Under the pieces are notes generated by a model, which was not told the DNA's origin, searched no databases, and worked only from the letters and a program-made list of their open reading frames with translations. From Rhizobacter sp. (GTDB lineage Bacteria > Pseudomonadota > Gammaproteobacteria > Burkholderiales > Burkholderiaceae_C): a stretch of DNA of 64,000 nucleotides. How positions within the stretch are numbered: the stretch's first letter is position 1; the number at the start of each line of letters is the position of its first letter. Shown here one piece after another: positions 24,882 through 34,199 of this stretch. The stretch is from positions 4,836,001 to 4,900,000 of the forward strand of contig JAHBZQ010000001.1 in NCBI GenBank assembly GCA_019635355.1. Reading direction: 5' to 3'. Position numbers and translations under genes: made by a program.

Positions 24882-27800
24882 ATGAGGGAGGCAGGCACAT
24901 CAAACTTCGGCTACCTGATGACGCACGACGAACAGCTCGTGCGCTTGGGGATGCTGGCCGAGCGCTACTTTCCCGACGATCCCAATACCTGCTTGCTGAA
25001 GCTGAGGCAGTTGACCGAACTGTTGGCTCAGCTGGTGGCCTCCAATGTCGGCCTCTTCACCTCGCCAGACGAGAAGCAAGCCGACCTTCTGCGCCGCCTT
25101 CAGGACCAGGGCATCGTGCCGCGCGAGGTTGGCAACCTCTTCCACGAGGTTCGACGCACAGGCAATGACGCCAATCACCGCTTGGCCGGGGATCATCGAA
25201 CGGCCCTCCTTGCGCTTCGCTTTACCTGGCAACTGGGCGTGTGGTTCCACCGCACCTTCAAGGATGCTGGCTTCAAGTCGGGTCCTTTCCAGCCCCCCAC
25301 ACCGCCTGTGGATCAGAGCAGCGAGCTGCAGGCGGAACTTGACAGCCTGCGCAGCGAGCTGGCGCAGTACAGAGCGACCCACCAGGACGCCGTCCAGTCG
25401 CTCAACCAGATGCACACCCAGGCCCGGCAAGCGGAACAAGACCGCGCCTTCTGGGAGGCGATGGCCGCCGAGGCCGACGCGGCCAAAGCTGAACTGTTGA
25501 TACGCCTGCAAGCCCTTCAGACCCAGGCCGAGACAGCACCGCCACAGACCATCGCCAAGTTCGTGGCGGCGGCCAACACGGCAGCAGCCTCCCTCCAGAT
25601 CAGCGAGCGCGACACACGCAGGCTGATCGATGAGCAACTCGCCGCTGCCGGCTGGACGGTCGACTCCGAGCAGCTCACCTTCACCAAGGGCACAAGGCCG
25701 CAGCGCGGCCAGAACCTAGCCATCGCCGAATGGCCGACGGAGACCGGGCCCGCCGACTACGCACTCTTCGTGGGCCTGGTGCCCATGGCCATCGTCGAAG
25801 CCAAGCGCAAGCACATCGACGTGTCCGGCGCCCTCCAGCAAGCCAAGCGCTACAGCCGTGGCTTTCGCCCCTCACCCGAAGTCGAGCTACCAGCCACCAA
25901 TTTCGGCGCGCAAGGCGAGTTCCGCATCCCCTTCGTGTTCGCCACCAACGGCCGCCCTTACCTGCGGCAGTTGGCCGAGCAAAGCGGCGTCTGGTTTTGC
26001 GACGTTCGCCAGCCAGAAAACCTGGGCCATGCACTCGATGGCTGGTACACCCCCGGTGGCCTGAGCGCGCTACTGCAGCGCGACGACGCACGAGCCCATG
26101 CCGAGCTGGCCCATTCGCCTTTCGACTATGGCTTCCCGCTGCGGCCCTACCAACAGCGCGCCATCCTGGCCACCGAAGCCATCATCCGCGACGGCCAGCG
26201 CGCCATCCTGCTGGCCATGGCCACGGGCACTGGCAAGACCAAGACCTGCATCGCACTGATCTACCGCCTGCTCAAGGCCAAGCGGTTTCGGCGCATCCTG
26301 TTTCTCGTCGATCGCTCAGCCTTGGGAGAGCAAGCGGCCAACGCGTTCAAAGACACGCGCATGGAGCGCCTGCAGACCTTTGCCGACATCTTCGGCCTCA
26401 AGGAGCTGGAAGACCAGGCGCCCGACGACGACACTGCGGTGCATTTGGCCACCGTGCAAGGCATGGTGCAGCGCGTGCTGTACCCCAGCGATGGCACGGC
26501 GCCACCACCCATCGACCAATACGACTGCATCGTCGTCGACGAATGCCACCGCGGCTACCTGCTCGACCGAGAGCTGTCCGACACCGAACTCAGCTTCCGT
26601 GGCTACGACGACTACGTGTCGAAGTACCGCCGTGTTTTGGACTACTTCGATGCAGTGAAGATCGGCCTCACCGCCACGCCCGCGCTGCACACCACGCAGA
26701 TCTTTGGCGCGCCCGTCTTCACTTACGGCTACCGCGAGGCGGTGATTGACGGCTACCTGGTGGACTACGAGCCGCCGATCCAGGTGCATACACAGCTTTC
26801 CGGCCAAGGCATTGCGTGGAAAGCTGGCGAAGAGGTCAAGGTCTACAACACCGGCCGCCAGCAAATCGAGCTGTTCAAGACGCCCGACGAGATCAAGCTC
26901 AAGGTCGACGAGTTCAACCGCAAGGTCATCACGCGCAACTTCAACGAGGTGGTCTGCTCCTACCTCGCGCAGGAGCTGGACCCAGCCTCCCGCCGCAAGA
27001 CCCTGATCTTCTGTGTGAGTGACAGCCACGCCGACATGGTGGTGGCGTTGCTCAAGCAGGCCTTCGCCGCCCAGTACGGCGCGGTCGAAGACGACGCCGT
27101 TATCAAGATCACTGGCGCGGCCGACAAACCCTTGCAGCTGATCCGCCGCTACAAAAACGAACGCCTGCCCAACGTCGCCGTCACCGTCGACTTGCTGACC
27201 ACGGGCGTGGACGTTCCCGAAATCTGCAACCTGGTGTTCCTGCGCCAAGTGAACAGCCGCATCTTGTTCGACCAGATGTTGGGTCGTGCAACGCGGCTCT
27301 GCGACTTCGGCGGCACCGACGTGAAAGACTCGTTCCGCGTGTTCGATGCGGTTCGCATCTTCGAAGCCATCGGCGACATGACAGCGATGAAGCCTGTGGT
27401 CGTGAACCCGAAGATCAGCTTCACCCAACTGGCGCAGGAGCTGGCCACGTTGAAGGACGAATCCGCCACCGAACTGGTGCGCGACCAGTTCCTGACCAAG
27501 CTGCAAGCCAAGAAGCGCCACCTGACCGACAAGAACCGCCAAGACTTTGAAGCCACGGCCGGCATGCCGGTGCAGGCCTTCGTGCAAAAGCTCAAGGCCA
27601 TGCCACTGGCCGATGTGGCAGCGTGGTTCGTACAGAACCCGACACTGGGCGAGTTGCTCGACCGCCGCAGTGACGGCCCCGAGCGCGAAATGTTCGTGTC
27701 AGAGCATGCCGACGCCTTCGACCGAGCCGAGCGCGGCTACGGAAAGGGCAAGAAGCCCGACGACTACATCCGCGCTTTCAGCGAGTTCATCAACACGCAG

Positions 27801-28295
27801 GGCAACCAGATCCCAGCGCTGGTGACCGTGCTCACACGGCCCCGCGAGCTGACCCGCGCGCAACTGCGCGAGCTGGTCTTGGCACTGGACCGGGCGGGCT
27901 TCACCGAAACCAATCTCGCCTCGGCCTGGCGCGAGCTGACCAACCAGGACATTGCCGCCCGCATCGTCGGCTACATCCGCCAGGCCGCCATTGGTGACGC
28001 GCTGCTACCCTACGCCGAGCGCGTCGACCGGGCTCTTCAGCATCTGCTGGCGCATCCACCCGCAGGCAAGCCCTGGAGCACGCCGCAACGCGACTGGCTC
28101 AAGCGCATCGCTGCGCAGACCAAAGCCAATGTGCTGGTGGACCGCTCGGCCATTGACGACCCCGACTTGATCTTCAAGCGCGAGGGCGGAGGCTTCAACC
28201 GGCTGGACAAGGTCTTCAACGGCCAGCTCCAACCCGTGCTCGATGCCTTCAACGACGCGCTGTGGGCCCTGCCGCCCGAATCTGCCAACCGCTGA
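24882..28295 (+). CDS. hsdR: Type I restriction enzyme, restriction/translocase subunit HsdR
   Basis: Motor and nuclease subunit of a type I restriction system, 1137 residues. Domains in order: N-terminal DUF4145 helical domain (about 20-125), coiled-coil segment (about 140-215), PD-(D/E)XK nuclease with Asp292 (ADYALF) and Glu306-x-Lys308 (AIVEAKRK), superfamily 2 helicase with Walker A MATGTGKTKT (about 446-455) and DECH box (553-556), LTATPA motif III, second RecA lobe with VDLLTTGVDVPE and QMLGRATR motif VI, and a C-terminal EcoEI-type region. All catalytic motifs are intact. ATG at 24882 follows GAGGAG; a GTG at 24864 is the alternative. First gene of the island operon; hsdM follows after 20 bases. 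Confidence 0.96.
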   Translation: MREAGTSNFGYLMTHDEQLVRLGMLAERYFPDDPNTCLLKLRQLTELLAQLVASNVGLFTSPDEKQADLLRRLQDQGIVPREVGNLFHEVRRTGNDANHRLAGDHRTALLALRFTWQLGVWFHRTFKDAGFKSGPFQPPTPPVDQSSELQAELDSLRSELAQYRATHQDAVQSLNQMHTQARQAEQDRAFWEAMAAEADAAKAELLIRLQALQTQAETAPPQTIAKFVAAANTAAASLQISERDTRRLIDEQLAAAGWTVDSEQLTFTKGTRPQRGQNLAIAEWPTETGPADYALFVGLVPMAIVEAKRKHIDVSGALQQAKRYSRGFRPSPEVELPATNFGAQGEFRIPFVFATNGRPYLRQLAEQSGVWFCDVRQPENLGHALDGWYTPGGLSALLQRDDARAHAELAHSPFDYGFPLRPYQQRAILATEAIIRDGQRAILLAMATGTGKTKTCIALIYRLLKAKRFRRILFLVDRSALGEQAANAFKDTRMERLQTFADIFGLKELEDQAPDDDTAVHLATVQGMVQRVLYPSDGTAPPPIDQYDCIVVDECHRGYLLDRELSDTELSFRGYDDYVSKYRRVLDYFDAVKIGLTATPALHTTQIFGAPVFTYGYREAVIDGYLVDYEPPIQVHTQLSGQGIAWKAGEEVKVYNTGRQQIELFKTPDEIKLKVDEFNRKVITRNFNEVVCSYLAQELDPASRRKTLIFCVSDSHADMVVALLKQAFAAQYGAVEDDAVIKITGAADKPLQLIRRYKNERLPNVAVTVDLLTTGVDVPEICNLVFLRQVNSRILFDQMLGRATRLCDFGGTDVKDSFRVFDAVRIFEAIGDMTAMKPVVVNPKISFTQLAQELATLKDESATELVRDQFLTKLQAKKRHLTDKNRQDFEATAGMPVQAFVQKLKAMPLADVAAWFVQNPTLGELLDRRSDGPEREMFVSEHADAFDRAERGYGKGKKPDDYIRAFSEFINTQGNQIPALVTVLTRPRELTRAQLRELVLALDRAGFTETNLASAWRELTNQDIAARIVGYIRQAAIGDALLPYAERVDRALQHLLAHPPAGKPWSTPQRDWLKRIAAQTKANVLVDRSAIDDPDLIFKREGGGFNRLDKVFNGQLQPVLDAFNDALWALPPESANR

Positions 28296-28315
28296 CTCTT
28301 CTCGAACCTGAATCC

Positions 28316-29917
28316 ATGTCCAACCCCACTGCTGCACTCGACATCGGCGCCAAGCTCTGGTCGCTGTGCCACGTGCTGCGCGATGACGGTGTCACCTACC
28401 ACCAGTACCTCAGCGAGCTGACCTACCTGCTGTTTTTGAAGATGATGAAAGAGACGGGGCAAGAAGACCGTCTCAAGGTGTGGAAGCGCCCCAAGAAGTC
28501 TGAGCCGCCCGTCGAACAGCCCGGCACCCGCTGGGACGACCTGCTCAGCGCCTCGGCCCCTGAGAGGCTCGACACATACAAGGAAATGCTGCTCGACTAC
28601 GGCCTGCACGGCCGTGGCGCCGTGCAAGCAATCTACGCCAACGCCAACACCTTCATCACCAAGCCCGCCACGCTGAGCAAGCTGGTCACCGACATCGACG
28701 CGCTCGACTGGTACAGCGTGCAGCGCGACGACCTGGGCGACCTGTACGAAGACCTGCTGGAGCGCAACGCCACCGAGAAGAAGAGCGGTGCAGGCCAGTA
28801 CTTCACCCCACGGCACCTGATCGACAGCATCGTCAGCGTGATGAAGCCCCAGCTCCGCGACGTCATTCAAGACCCAGCGGCCGGCACCTGCGGCTTCTTG
28901 ATCGCTGCCAACAACCACCTGCGGGCGAACAACGATTTCGACAGCCTCACCGAAGAAGCCCAGCGCCGCTACAAGCGTGAAACCTTCTACGGCATGGAGC
29001 TTGTGCAAGACACCCACCGCCTGGCGCTCATGAACATGCTGCTGCATGGCATCGAGGGTGGGGTGACCTATGGCGACACGCTGGGCGAAGAAGGCACGCG
29101 CTTGCCCGCCGCCACGCTCATCCTCTCCAACCCCCCTTTCGGCACCAAGAAGGGTGGCGGCCTGCCGACGCGCAAAGACCTCACCTACGAGACCAGCAAC
29201 AAGCAGTTCGCCTTTCTTCAGCACATCTACCGCAACCTCGCACCCGGCGGCCGTGCCGCCGTGGTGTTGCCCGACAACGTCTTGTTCGAAAGCAACGTCG
29301 GCACCAGCGTGCGCCGTGACCTCATGGACAAGTGCAACCTGCACACCATCTTGCGGCTGCCCACGGGCATCTTTTACGCCCAGGGCGTGAAGACCAATGT
29401 GCTCTTCTTCACCAAGGGCGATAAGACCGACAAGGGCAACACCAAAGAAGTGTGGGTCTACGACATGCGCGCCAACATGCCCCAGTTCGGCAAGCGCACC
29501 CCTTTCACCCGCGACTACTTCCGCACCCCCGACGACGCGCCGGCCGGCACATCCCGCGACAAGTTCGAAGACGTCTTCGGCCCCGACCCCCAAGGCGGCC
29601 CCGAAGCCCTGGCCCGGCGTGTAGACAGCGGCGACACCGGCCGCTGGCGCAAGTTCACCCGCCAGCAGATTGCTGACCGTGGCGACAATCTCGACCTCGC
29701 CTGGCTCAAAGACGACAACGCCGACACCGCCCAACAGCAGCGCGAAGACCCCGCCCTGCTGGCCCGCCTGGCCATGCGCGAAATGAATGCCGCCGTGCTG
29801 GAGCTGCGCGCCCTGCTCGAAGCCCTGGGCGAAGACCCCAATGCCGAGCTAGACGAGCTCGAAGAGCTGTTGCCCGATGAGGCCGGCAACGAGGCCAGCG
29901 AGGGGGCCGACGCGTGA
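28316..29917 (+). CDS. hsdM: Type I restriction-modification DNA methyltransferase subunit HsdM
   Basis: N6-adenine methyltransferase subunit, 533 residues. The N-terminal HsdM domain (about 5-140, AKLWSLCHVLRDDGVTYHQYLSELTYLLFLKMM) is followed by the methylase: GQYFTPRHLIDSIV, AdoMet-binding DPAAGTCGFL (from residue 186) and catalytic NPPF (272-275). The C-terminal tail (about 455-533) is acidic and helical, probably contacting HsdS. The start at 28316 lies 20 bases after the hsdR stop. Its last four bases overlap the GTG start of the DUF1016 gene. Confidence 0.96.
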   Translation: MSNPTAALDIGAKLWSLCHVLRDDGVTYHQYLSELTYLLFLKMMKETGQEDRLKVWKRPKKSEPPVEQPGTRWDDLLSASAPERLDTYKEMLLDYGLHGRGAVQAIYANANTFITKPATLSKLVTDIDALDWYSVQRDDLGDLYEDLLERNATEKKSGAGQYFTPRHLIDSIVSVMKPQLRDVIQDPAAGTCGFLIAANNHLRANNDFDSLTEEAQRRYKRETFYGMELVQDTHRLALMNMLLHGIEGGVTYGDTLGEEGTRLPAATLILSNPPFGTKKGGGLPTRKDLTYETSNKQFAFLQHIYRNLAPGGRAAVVLPDNVLFESNVGTSVRRDLMDKCNLHTILRLPTGIFYAQGVKTNVLFFTKGDKTDKGNTKEVWVYDMRANMPQFGKRTPFTRDYFRTPDDAPAGTSRDKFEDVFGPDPQGGPEALARRVDSGDTGRWRKFTRQQIADRGDNLDLAWLKDDNADTAQQQREDPALLARLAMREMNAAVLELRALLEALGEDPNAELDELEELLPDEAGNEASEGADA

Positions 29918-30975
29918 CCCCGTCTGTTCCGGCGCCTTCACCCAGCGGCCCGCACACCGACCTGCACGCCGAGCTGCGGGCGCTGATTGCCGGCAGCCGC
30001 CAGCGCCTGGCCGGTGCCGTCAACGCCGAGCTCACCCGCCTGTACTGGACGGTCGGCCAGCGCCTGCACGTCGAGCTGCTGGGCGGTGAGCGTGCCAGCT
30101 ACGGCGCCCAGTTGCTCGACCAGCTCGGCCAGCAGCTCTCGCACGAGTTTGGCCGTGGCTTCGAGGCCCGCAACCTGCGCCGCATGCTTCGTTTTGCCCA
30201 AGCCTTCCCGGCGGCCGAGATTGTGTCGACGCTGTCGACACAATTGAGCTGGAGCCACCTTGTGGCCATCGTGCCGCTCAAGACGGCGGAGGCCCGGCAG
30301 TACTACGCCGCCCAGGCTGCGCACGAGGGCTGGAGCGTGCGTGAGCTCACGCGCCAGATTGAGCGCAAAGCCTTTGAGCGCCAGGCCCTGGCCAGCGCCC
30401 AGGCCGGCGCGGCCCTCCTGCCCGAGCCGGGCGCAGCGCCCGCCCAAGTCTTCAAAGACCCCTACTTTCTCGACTTTCTGGGCCTGCGACAGGGCCACGA
30501 CGAGGCCGACCTGGAGGCCGCCATCCTGCGCCAGCTCGAAGCCTTCATCTTGGAGCTGGGGCGCGGGTTTGCATTCGTCGAGCGGCAAAAGCGCATGGTC
30601 ATCGACGGCGACGACTTCTACCTCGACCTGCTCTTCTTCCACCGCCGCCTGCGCCGCCTGGTGGCCATTGAGCTCAAGCTCGGCCGCTTCAAGGCTGCGC
30701 ACAAGGGCCAGATGGAGCTTTACCTCAAGTGGCTCGACCGGCACGAGCGCCAACCCGGCGAAGAGCCGCCCATCGGCTTGATCCTGTGCGCCGAATCCAG
30801 CCGCGAGCAGGTGGAGCTGCTGCAAATGCACCGGGACGGCATCACCGTGGCCGAGTACTGGACCGAGCTGCCGCCCAAGGCGGAGCTGGAGCAGCGGTTG
30901 CATCAAGCGCTGGTCGAAGCGCGGGAGCGGTTGGCGCGGCGGGGGGTGTTGTTGGAGGGGGACTCCGATGAGTGA
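29914..30975 (+). CDS. DUF1016 (YhcG-like) PD-(D/E)XK nuclease
   Basis: A 353-residue protein of the DUF1016/YhcG family. The N-terminal helical domain (about 20-170) includes RLYWTVGQRLHVELL, YGAQLLDQLGQQLSHEFGRGF and LSWSHLVAIVPL. The C-terminal PD-(D/E)XK nuclease fold has Asp238 (DDFYLDLLFF) and Glu253-x-Lys255 (VAIELKLGRF), all present. The GTG start overlaps the hsdM stop (GTGA) and the 3' end overlaps hsdS by eight bases, so it is coupled inside the type I locus. DUF1016 genes are recurrent cargo of type I loci; the role (accessory nuclease or complex partner) is not established to my knowledge. Confidence 0.9.
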   Translation: MTPSVPAPSPSGPHTDLHAELRALIAGSRQRLAGAVNAELTRLYWTVGQRLHVELLGGERASYGAQLLDQLGQQLSHEFGRGFEARNLRRMLRFAQAFPAAEIVSTLSTQLSWSHLVAIVPLKTAEARQYYAAQAAHEGWSVRELTRQIERKAFERQALASAQAGAALLPEPGAAPAQVFKDPYFLDFLGLRQGHDEADLEAAILRQLEAFILELGRGFAFVERQKRMVIDGDDFYLDLLFFHRRLRRLVAIELKLGRFKAAHKGQMELYLKWLDRHERQPGEEPPIGLILCAESSREQVELLQMHRDGITVAEYWTELPPKAELEQRLHQALVEARERLARRGVLLEGDSDE

Positions 30976-32611
30976 CCAGGACAACTTGGGCCGACAACTG
31001 CCTCCCACGTGGGCCGTCGCACGGCTGGGCGATCTCGTCAACTACGGCCGCACCAACAAGGCAGAACCAGAAGAGATCGACGATTCGGCGTGGGTGCTGG
31101 AGCTGGAGGACATCGAGAAGGACAGTTCGCGTCTTCTACAGCGCGTCACCTTTGGCGAGCGGCGATCAAAGAGCACCAAGAACCGTTTCGATACGGGCGA
31201 TGTGCTCTACGGCAAGCTGCGTCCCTATCTGAACAAGGTACTGATCGCGGATCAACCCGGCTTTTGCACCACCGAGATCGTGCCGATCAAGAGCTCTGCG
31301 CACCTGGACACGCGCTTCCTGTTCTATTGGCTCAAGCACCCGGCCTTCCTGAGGTACGTCGAGGCAGAGAGCCACGGCATGAACATGCCCCGGCTGGGCA
31401 CCGAGGCTGGCCGCGCGGCGCCATTCGTAATCGCGCCGCGAGCTGAACAATCCCGCATCGCCGACCAACTCGACACCTTGCTGGCCCGCATCAAGGCCTG
31501 CAACGATCACCTCAATGCCATCCCGGGGCTACTCAAGCGGTTTCGACGAGCGGTCATCAATGCCGCGACGACTGGCGCTCTGACAGAGGACTGGCGATCC
31601 ACCGCTGGCAATGCGTCGGACGCGGAGGCTGACGCGGGGATCGCAAACACCACCATCTCAGCAATTGCGCTAGACCTGCGGTATGGCACATCGAAGAAAT
31701 GCGACTACGTGTCGACAGGCGTAGGTGTACTTCGCATTCCAAACATCGCTGACCATGGGCGCCTTGATCTCAGAGATCTGAAGTCCGCTGAGTTCGACAG
31801 CGGAGAACGCGCCAAGCTGTCGCTTCACGAGGGCGACCTGTTGGTGGTTCGTTCCAACGGAAGCTTGGATCTGGTGGGAAAGACAAGCGTGGTCACGAAA
31901 GCGGAGGTCGGTCTTCTGTTTGCCGGCTACCTCATGCGCTTGCGAGTGAATACTGCGTTGGCTGTCCCTGAGTTCATTCAGTTGAGCCTGTCCGCTTCAG
32001 CTCAGCGCCGCTACATCGAGCAAACAGCAAAGTCCACAAGCGGTGTGAACAATCTCAATGCCGAGGAACTGCGTGCCTTGAAGCTTTGGTTGCCGGAGCT
32101 TGCCGAACAGCGCGAAATCGTGAGCAGGGTCGCTGCCCTCTTTCGTGTCGCTGACCGTATAGAAGCCAACTTCAGCAAGACGCTCAGCCGAACGAGGAGG
32201 TTGGCTCCCCAAATCCTGGCTAAAGCGTTCCGCGGTGACTTGCTACCGCAAGACCCCCATGACGAGCCCGCCAGCGCCCTGCTGGCGCGCCTCGCCGCCG
32301 AACGAAGCCAAACCAGCGCGCCAGCCAAAACCCGCAAAGCGCGCACCCCGCGCACCGCGCGGTCGCCCCAATCAACGTCATCCCCCAGCCAAGCCATGCC
32401 CACCAAAAGCCGCCAAGAAGAAGACGTGAAAGGCCAGCCCTATCTCGCCGGTCACCTGCGCCACCTGGGTCAGCCGGTGGATGCCAAGACCTTGTTTGAG
32501 GCCTCGGAACTGCCGGTGGCCGACTTCTACAAACAGCTCGCCTGGGAGATCGCCCACGGCCATGTGAACGACGCCGACCCGCTGCTGGAGCCCGCCCGCC
32601 ATGCGGCTTGA
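30968..32611 (+). CDS. hsdS: Type I restriction-modification specificity subunit HsdS
   Basis: Specificity subunit, 547 residues. First target-recognition domain about 14-160 (WAVARLGDLVNYG, GDVLYGKLRPYLNKV), first conserved helix about 160-215 (EQSRIADQLDTLLARIKACND), second TRD about 220-365 (ending with SGVNNLNAEELRALKLWLP), second conserved helix about 370-425 (EQREIVSRVAALFRVADRIE). Beyond the usual end (LAKAFRGDLLPQD) there is a Lys/Arg/Pro-rich linker and a helical tail (about 485-547). The second TRD has visibly lower GC than the rest, as expected for swapped recognition domains. It overlaps the ATPase gene by 11 bases. Confidence 0.95.
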   Translation: MSDQDNLGRQLPPTWAVARLGDLVNYGRTNKAEPEEIDDSAWVLELEDIEKDSSRLLQRVTFGERRSKSTKNRFDTGDVLYGKLRPYLNKVLIADQPGFCTTEIVPIKSSAHLDTRFLFYWLKHPAFLRYVEAESHGMNMPRLGTEAGRAAPFVIAPRAEQSRIADQLDTLLARIKACNDHLNAIPGLLKRFRRAVINAATTGALTEDWRSTAGNASDAEADAGIANTTISAIALDLRYGTSKKCDYVSTGVGVLRIPNIADHGRLDLRDLKSAEFDSGERAKLSLHEGDLLVVRSNGSLDLVGKTSVVTKAEVGLLFAGYLMRLRVNTALAVPEFIQLSLSASAQRRYIEQTAKSTSGVNNLNAEELRALKLWLPELAEQREIVSRVAALFRVADRIEANFSKTLSRTRRLAPQILAKAFRGDLLPQDPHDEPASALLARLAAERSQTSAPAKTRKARTPRTARSPQSTSSPSQAMPTKSRQEEDVKGQPYLAGHLRHLGQPVDAKTLFEASELPVADFYKQLAWEIAHGHVNDADPLLEPARHAA

Positions 32612-34199
32612 TCGCGTCTACGTCGACGGCTTCAAGAACTTGAAGCAGCTGGAGGTTGACTTTGATGAAACCCGGCTGACCACCGTCTTGATTGGGCAAA
32701 ACGGGGCCGGCAAGTCCAACCTCATCGAGGCGCTGGCCCTGGTATTCAGCCACGTCGATCTGCGCAGTGCCTCTTTGCGATTCAGCTATCGCGTGACCTA
32801 CCGCATTCAGGCGCGCAAGGCCAAGCCCGGCGAGTTCACACGGGTGGCATTGAGCAATATGCCCAGCGAAGCGCCCATCCAGGTCGATGGCAAGCCAGTT
32901 TCTCGAGCCGAGTTCGAACGGAACAAGTCCGAATGGTTTCCTGACCTGATCTTGGGTTACTACTCCGGCAGTGGGCGGCGCTTGGAACGGGTGTTCGACA
33001 AGCACCAGAGCAATTACTACAAGGCCATTGCGCGCAACAACGACGAGGACGCCTGCCACCAGGCCTTGCTGGCCCGCCGGCTGTTCTATTGCCGCCATGT
33101 TCATGGCGTGATGGCCTTGTTGGCCCAGTTCGCGTTCCCTGACGAAGACGCGGACAAGCTGCTTGAGGAGATCGTCCGCGTCACAGGCTTTCATTCGGCG
33201 CTAGCCTTGTTCCGCGAGCCCTGGTACGCCAAAGGTGGGCGCAGCAAGAAGCGCGAAGACGCCGCGAACTTTTGGGGCGCCGATGGGCCGGCAGGGCGAA
33301 CGGCCCGGCAGCTACAGGCGATGGCCTTCCATCCGTTCGGTCTGACGGGCAATGACATTGACGACTATCGCGACAGGCTCCAGGACGAGGCCCAGTTCGC
33401 AGTTTTTCTGCGCGATCAATCGGTCATCCAGCGCTTGCGCGACACCTTCAGTGATGACGCGGACATGTTCTATGCCTTGGAGGCATTGGATGTCTCAGAC
33501 CTGATTCGCAGTTTGAATGTCTGGGTGACGCGGGAGAACGATGCCAGCGGAGACATCGAGTTCTCCGACCTCTCTGATGGCGAGCGACAGTTGCTGATGG
33601 TGATGGGTTTGTTGCGCATCTCGCGGGGCAAGCGGGTGCTTTTCTTGCTGGATGAACCCGACACCCATCTCAACCCGCACTGGCAGTTGAGCTATCTGCG
33701 GTTGATCGAAAGGTGGACGGGAACGGCGGCTGATGCAGAGAACAGCCACATCGTGCTGACATCTCACAACCCGCTGACCATTGCCGGCTTGGAGCGCAAT
33801 GAAGTCCGTGTGCTGCATACCGAACCAGCGAGCCAACAGGTGTTGGCTTCAGTGCCCTTCGTCGACCCGCGCGGACTGGGTGTCAGCGGTGTGCTCACAG
33901 ACATCTTCGGCATGCCCAGCACTTTGGATGAGCCCACCCAGAAAAAGATCGACGAGCGCAACAAGCTGGCGCGCCTTCGTCAGCTGAGTGTTGCCCAAGC
34001 TCAGCAGCTGGAAGTGATCAATCAGGAACTGCGCAAGCTCGGCTTCATGTACGAAGAACGTGATGAGCTGTACCGCGAGTTCCTGCGCAAGCTGGACGAT
34101 GTGGAACTTGCCGATGTCGAGCCTCTGACGCCTGAGCAACTGGCGCAGCGCGACGAGACCACCCGTGAGTTGATTAAGCAATTGCTGAAGAAACCATGA
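32601..34199 (+). CDS. ABC/RecF-type ATPase, PtuA-like (Septu-type defence)
   Basis: A 532-residue AAA/ABC-type ATPase of the OLD/RecF/PtuA kind. Walker A GQNGAGKS at 32-39, ABC signature LSDGERQ at about 324-330, Walker B FLLDEPDTHLNP with Asp351-Glu352, and H-loop His389 in LTSHNP. The insertion between Walker A and signature (about 60-310) is helical. A coiled-coil tail (about 435-532) follows. No TOPRIM domain is visible, which separates it from OLD nucleases. It overlaps the HNH gene by four bases (ATGA); ATPase plus HNH is the hallmark of Septu (PtuA-PtuB). In Septu the ATPase holds the nuclease in check until phage infection (family knowledge). Confidence 0.85.
   Translation: MRLDRVYVDGFKNLKQLEVDFDETRLTTVLIGQNGAGKSNLIEALALVFSHVDLRSASLRFSYRVTYRIQARKAKPGEFTRVALSNMPSEAPIQVDGKPVSRAEFERNKSEWFPDLILGYYSGSGRRLERVFDKHQSNYYKAIARNNDEDACHQALLARRLFYCRHVHGVMALLAQFAFPDEDADKLLEEIVRVTGFHSALALFREPWYAKGGRSKKREDAANFWGADGPAGRTARQLQAMAFHPFGLTGNDIDDYRDRLQDEAQFAVFLRDQSVIQRLRDTFSDDADMFYALEALDVSDLIRSLNVWVTRENDASGDIEFSDLSDGERQLLMVMGLLRISRGKRVLFLLDEPDTHLNPHWQLSYLRLIERWTGTAADAENSHIVLTSHNPLTIAGLERNEVRVLHTEPASQQVLASVPFVDPRGLGVSGVLTDIFGMPSTLDEPTQKKIDERNKLARLRQLSVAQAQQLEVINQELRKLGFMYEERDELYREFLRKLDDVELADVEPLTPEQLAQRDETTRELIKQLLKKP

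Noticed and set aside
24686..24898. Small minus-strand frame in the gap before hsdR, considered as a Xre-type controller or antitoxin
   Set aside because: No HTH or other motif, no ribosome site, and it overlaps the hsdR start.
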